Assembly (NCBI RefSeq): GCF_022201045.2
Contig: NC_068556.1
Location: forward strand, 24,285,501-24,349,500
Direction of reading: 5' to 3'
DNA: 64,000 nucleotides
Source: Citrus sinensis
Lineage: Eukaryota > Streptophyta > Magnoliopsida > Sapindales > Rutaceae
The notes under the pieces were generated by a model. It searched no databases. It saw only the letters and a list, made by a program, of their open reading frames with translations, and was not told the origin of the DNA. The stretch's first letter is position 1. The number at the start of each line of letters is the position of its first letter. Positions 61,234 to 64,000 of the stretch are shown piece by piece. Made by a program: the position numbers and the translations under genes.

Positions 61234-62978
61234 TCACATGTTGGTGTTGAATTGCTGCTGTAAGGACCATAATTCATCAACATTCATATTCCACAGATTA
61301 TCAGACGCATCTCCACCGTCCATCATTGGATTATTGGCCTCGAAAGCTGCTTGGAAATCAATGCCAGGGTTGAAGTAACCCGTGGGACTAATAAGAGACG
61401 ATTCCGCGAAACCGACATGACTCTGGAAATAATCCGGATTAGTGTTATTATTAACCGGAATAGCATAGTACTCCGCCAAGTCCGAGACAGATGAAACCTG
61501 AGTCCCAAACGAGTCCGATGAAGCCCCCGTGCTTGAATTCTCCGGGGTGTAATGACAAGTAGTAATTTGTGAAGTTGTAACTTGTGATGAACAATTCAAT
61601 GGCTGCATGACCATTTGCTCCGTGCCCACATCAATGTTGTTGAAGAACCGACTAGCCGGTTCATCAATGGGGGCGGTGGTGAAGCTGCCGGAGGTGGCTC
61701 CCGTAGTTGCGATTGGGGTGGCCGTTGCGGCCGGGGCCTCCGAGGCTTTATTGGCTTGAATTCTTTCAATCAATCTTGGCATCCATAAATATCGCATGGT
61801 GTCTTTGAATTGCTTGCTGTTCACGTCACATTTAAGCTGTTTTGCGTGCTTTTGGACTCGGGTCCTCCAATAATTCTTGATCTCATTATCAGTTCTGCCC
61901 GGCAAGTGTTGAGCAATTTTCGACCACCTGTATACATATGTATGCGTATGTAAACAAATTATTTGGCATCAAATTTATAATCATTAGGTTACACAAACAA
62001 GGAACCCAGATGAAAAGTTTGTGAAGTTCATTAAAATGAATATTAATTTAATTTACTTACCGGTTTCCCCATCGAGAATGAAGCTCTAGAATCATAAGCT
62101 GTTCTTCAAGAGTGATGTTTCCACGTCGAACATCGGGTCGTAAATAATTCAACCACCTTAATCTGCAGCTCTTTCCAGTTCTTTTGAGGCCTGTTCCATT
62201 GAATTTGGCTTAGATATATGATAGTTTTTTGTTTTTAGTTTTCTTTTTTTTTGGTAAAGTTGTCAAAGAAAATTATCGTGAATTGGAAATTTGCTTTCAT
62301 GAGAAGTGCTTTTTGCTTAAGGACTTTCCACAACACATATGCTCTTTTTATTTAATAGATCAACTTGCATCTTATCATCTCATCATATATATCAATATCA
62401 CCAACTTCATAATGATAAACACAAAAACAAAGCTAGCTAATACGATTTCTCTTTTTACGCTAAACATGCAGCTTTTATATTTTGCTTCAAATAGGCAAAA
62501 TTTTTTGAAAAAGAAAAACACTAAAACGACAAAAGGGAAAAGGAAGCAAAAACTTCGCCGTGTCGATTATGCATAATAAGGATCTTTCTCTTTCGTTAAG
62601 AAAAAACGAAAAGCCCATTTCACTCCAAGAAAAGACATGGAGATAGAAACATGGCACGAACAAGTTGATGAATTTAATCATCAACTTGTCAAATTTTCCT
62701 CGTCTATTATTATTATTATTGTTTATTTCATTTCACGAGAGAATTATCTCGACAGAACTAGGGGAGTTTATTAAAAAAGAAAAAGAAAAAAAATTACCTG
62801 CACAACGAGCAAGACAGTTCCATCGGCCTTCACCATGATTAGAAATGTAATTAATAAGCTTAAAATCTTCTTCAACAGTCCATGGACCCCTTCTCAAGTC
62901 CAGGTCTTCTTCAGAAATGGTAGTGCTTGATGATTTGGAGTTGCCTTTGCTTCTGCAAGCTCTCCCTTTAACTTCCAT
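61234..62978 (-). CDS. MYB108-like: R2R3-MYB transcription factor, subgroup 20 (MYB108/MYB78-like)
   Basis: Three exons, 62978-62798, 62190-62061 and 61927-61234, give 334 residues. Intron positions are the standard R2R3-MYB ones (after CAG in R2 and at GNR|W in R3). R2 spans about residues 27-78 with W33, W53 and W73. R3 is about 81-131, with Ile86 replacing the first Trp as usual and W105 and W124 present; [11 protein letters not shown] is the recognition helix. The subgroup-20 motif [12 protein letters not shown] is at about 150-161. The C terminus is Ala/Thr- then Asn/Gln-rich and acidic ([19 protein letters not shown]), a likely activation region. Arabidopsis relatives act in the nucleus in stress, jasmonate, stamen and senescence responses. 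The frame is intact. Confidence 0.95.
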
Positions 62979-63089
62979 TTCGGTTGGGTTGCCTTAAATG
63001 AACAAACTGAGTGACTGAAAGAAAAAAGATCCCTTCTTTCAGATTATGTAAAGAGAAATAGCCAATTCTTGAAAGAGAAAATAAAAGAG

Positions 63090-63094
<5 letters not shown>

Positions 63095-63120
<26 letters not shown>

Positions 63121-63121
63121 T
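63095..63121. repeat. (GA)n in the MYB leader
   Basis: About 13 GA units, read as CT on the coding strand, lie between the TATA box and the MYB ATG, in the probable 5' UTR. CT-rich leaders are common in plant transcription-factor genes. Confidence 0.85.
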
Positions 63122-63160
63122 GAGTGTTTTGGATTTTAATAGGGGGAAGATAGAGCAGGT

Positions 63161-63171
63161 GGGTTTTTATA
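63161..63171 (-). promoter_or_regulatory. TATA box of the MYB gene
   Basis: Minus-strand TATAAAAACCC is 183 bp upstream of the ATG. A (TA)n run follows at about 63207-63231 further upstream and could mimic TATA, but the 63161 site has the proper sequence and spacing. Confidence 0.55.
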
Positions 63172-63193
63172 GGTACATGGATACGTTTTGAAT

Positions 63194-63231
<38 letters not shown>

Positions 63232-63242
<11 letters not shown>

Positions 63243-64000
63243 CATGTGGGAGGAGAGCAAGCCGCAATAGGGAACTTGGTTTCTTTGATTAATTTATTAT
63301 TTAATTAACACTTAAGCTTCGGTAGTAATTATAGTTAGCCACAGGGGTTTGAAGTTTGACTCTTTGACTTTTTTTTTTCTTTTCATTTTTTTAAATCTCA
63401 GTGCGTGTTTGGAAGAATTGAGTTTATCGAATTTGTGGAAATAGGTTAATCTTCTCAAAAAAGCAACTTGCTCTTAAGTAACTGTTTTATCTAACAGAAT
63501 ATTTTGGATACTCCCATTATATTTTTTTTCTTAATATATTTTAGAGTAAGATGCATGTCTAGAGCAATTATATGATAAATACACGTGTGACAAAATTTTT
63601 AACATATTACTTAATATTTCGAAACACCTAGAATTTATGTAAATATGAGACCTTCTTAGATATTTTGAGTAAAATTCTTAAATTGAAAACAATTATTTTT
63701 TTTCCTCATTGACTATTACATTACAAGTCCATTGATATTTATATTATAAGATATATAAAAAAAAACCTCATGCGTCAATTATATGATAGTGCAATTTGAT
63801 TGTTTGATTGTAGATCAATGAAGGTGTAGTTTAATTGTTTTGATATAACACAAATTGGATCTACTTTTGCATATTTAGATTAACATCAACTACATTAATT
63901 AATGCTGCACACAGGAACTCAGACCAAGGAAAATAATTAATCACCGATTTATTAAGTGATGCTTAAAAGAACTTTATTTTCTGCTTTTATACTGATATAA
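63232..64000. other. Distal upstream region of the MYB gene
   Basis: AT-rich to the right edge with no gene seen. A GTGCGTGTTTGGAAGAATTG stretch at about 63402 looks like a transposon terminus without a partner. Confidence 0.35.

Noticed and set aside
1..64000. CRISPR arrays, operons, ribosome binding sites
   Set aside because: The window is plant nuclear DNA; the regular repeats seen are microsatellites and tandem duplications.

Overview
The window is nuclear DNA of a eudicot plant. It is AT-rich, has GT-AG introns with T-rich acceptors and TATA promoters with CT-rich leaders, and carries small inverted-repeat transposons and LINE debris. The proteins are clearly plant ones: SFR2, gibberellin 2-oxidase, alkaline/neutral invertase, R2R3-MYB, DUF538 and F-box. 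A rosid tree such as Citrus is possible, but nothing here proves the genus.

Layout. 1-937 (-): the 5' part of an unrecognised, possibly plastid-targeted gene that runs off the left edge. 4849-6119 (+): a DUF295 F-box gene broken by one base in a T7 run, flanked by a ~97-bp dispersed repeat pair. 7547-7989 (-): a frame-broken remnant of an unknown gene. 8850-9330: tandem and dispersed repeat debris. 10215-14569 (-): a nine-exon membrane J-protein with a Jiv90 zinc domain (DNAJC14 type). 18397-19458 (-): an F-box protein like Arabidopsis At5g49610. 20175-20960 (-): a LINE fragment. 21781-22287 (+): a DUF538 protein. 24137-28586 (-): SFR2, the galactolipid galactosyltransferase of the chloroplast outer envelope (10 exons). 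28587-45436: a long gene-poor stretch with repeats, a LINE 3' end, a Mutator-like MITE and one possible new small three-exon gene at 38068-39035 (+). 45452-48518 (+): a C19 gibberellin 2-oxidase (three exons) with a repeat-filled first intron. 49003-51857 (-): an alkaline/neutral invertase close to A/N-INVC (six exons). 51900-61200: repeat-rich intergenic DNA with several intact MITEs carrying visible target-site duplications. 61234-62978 (-): a MYB108/MYB78-type R2R3-MYB.

The gene order is the most informative part. From memory of Arabidopsis locus numbers, DnaJ, DUF538, F-box and MYB78 sit together around At5g49580-At5g49620, and MYB108, A/N-INVC and SFR2 sit together at At3g06490-At3g06510. 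The window holds both sets in one interval, as expected of the ancestral locus before duplication and reciprocal gene loss in Arabidopsis.

The genes do not form an operon-like system. They touch stress and growth separately: membrane remodelling in freezing (SFR2), gibberellin inactivation (GA2ox), sucrose cleavage in organelles (invertase), stress/jasmonate/senescence transcription (MYB108 type) and ubiquitin ligase adaptors (F-box). Multi-exon models were built by hand from ORFs, splice sites and phase. All phases close, but no transcript was available.
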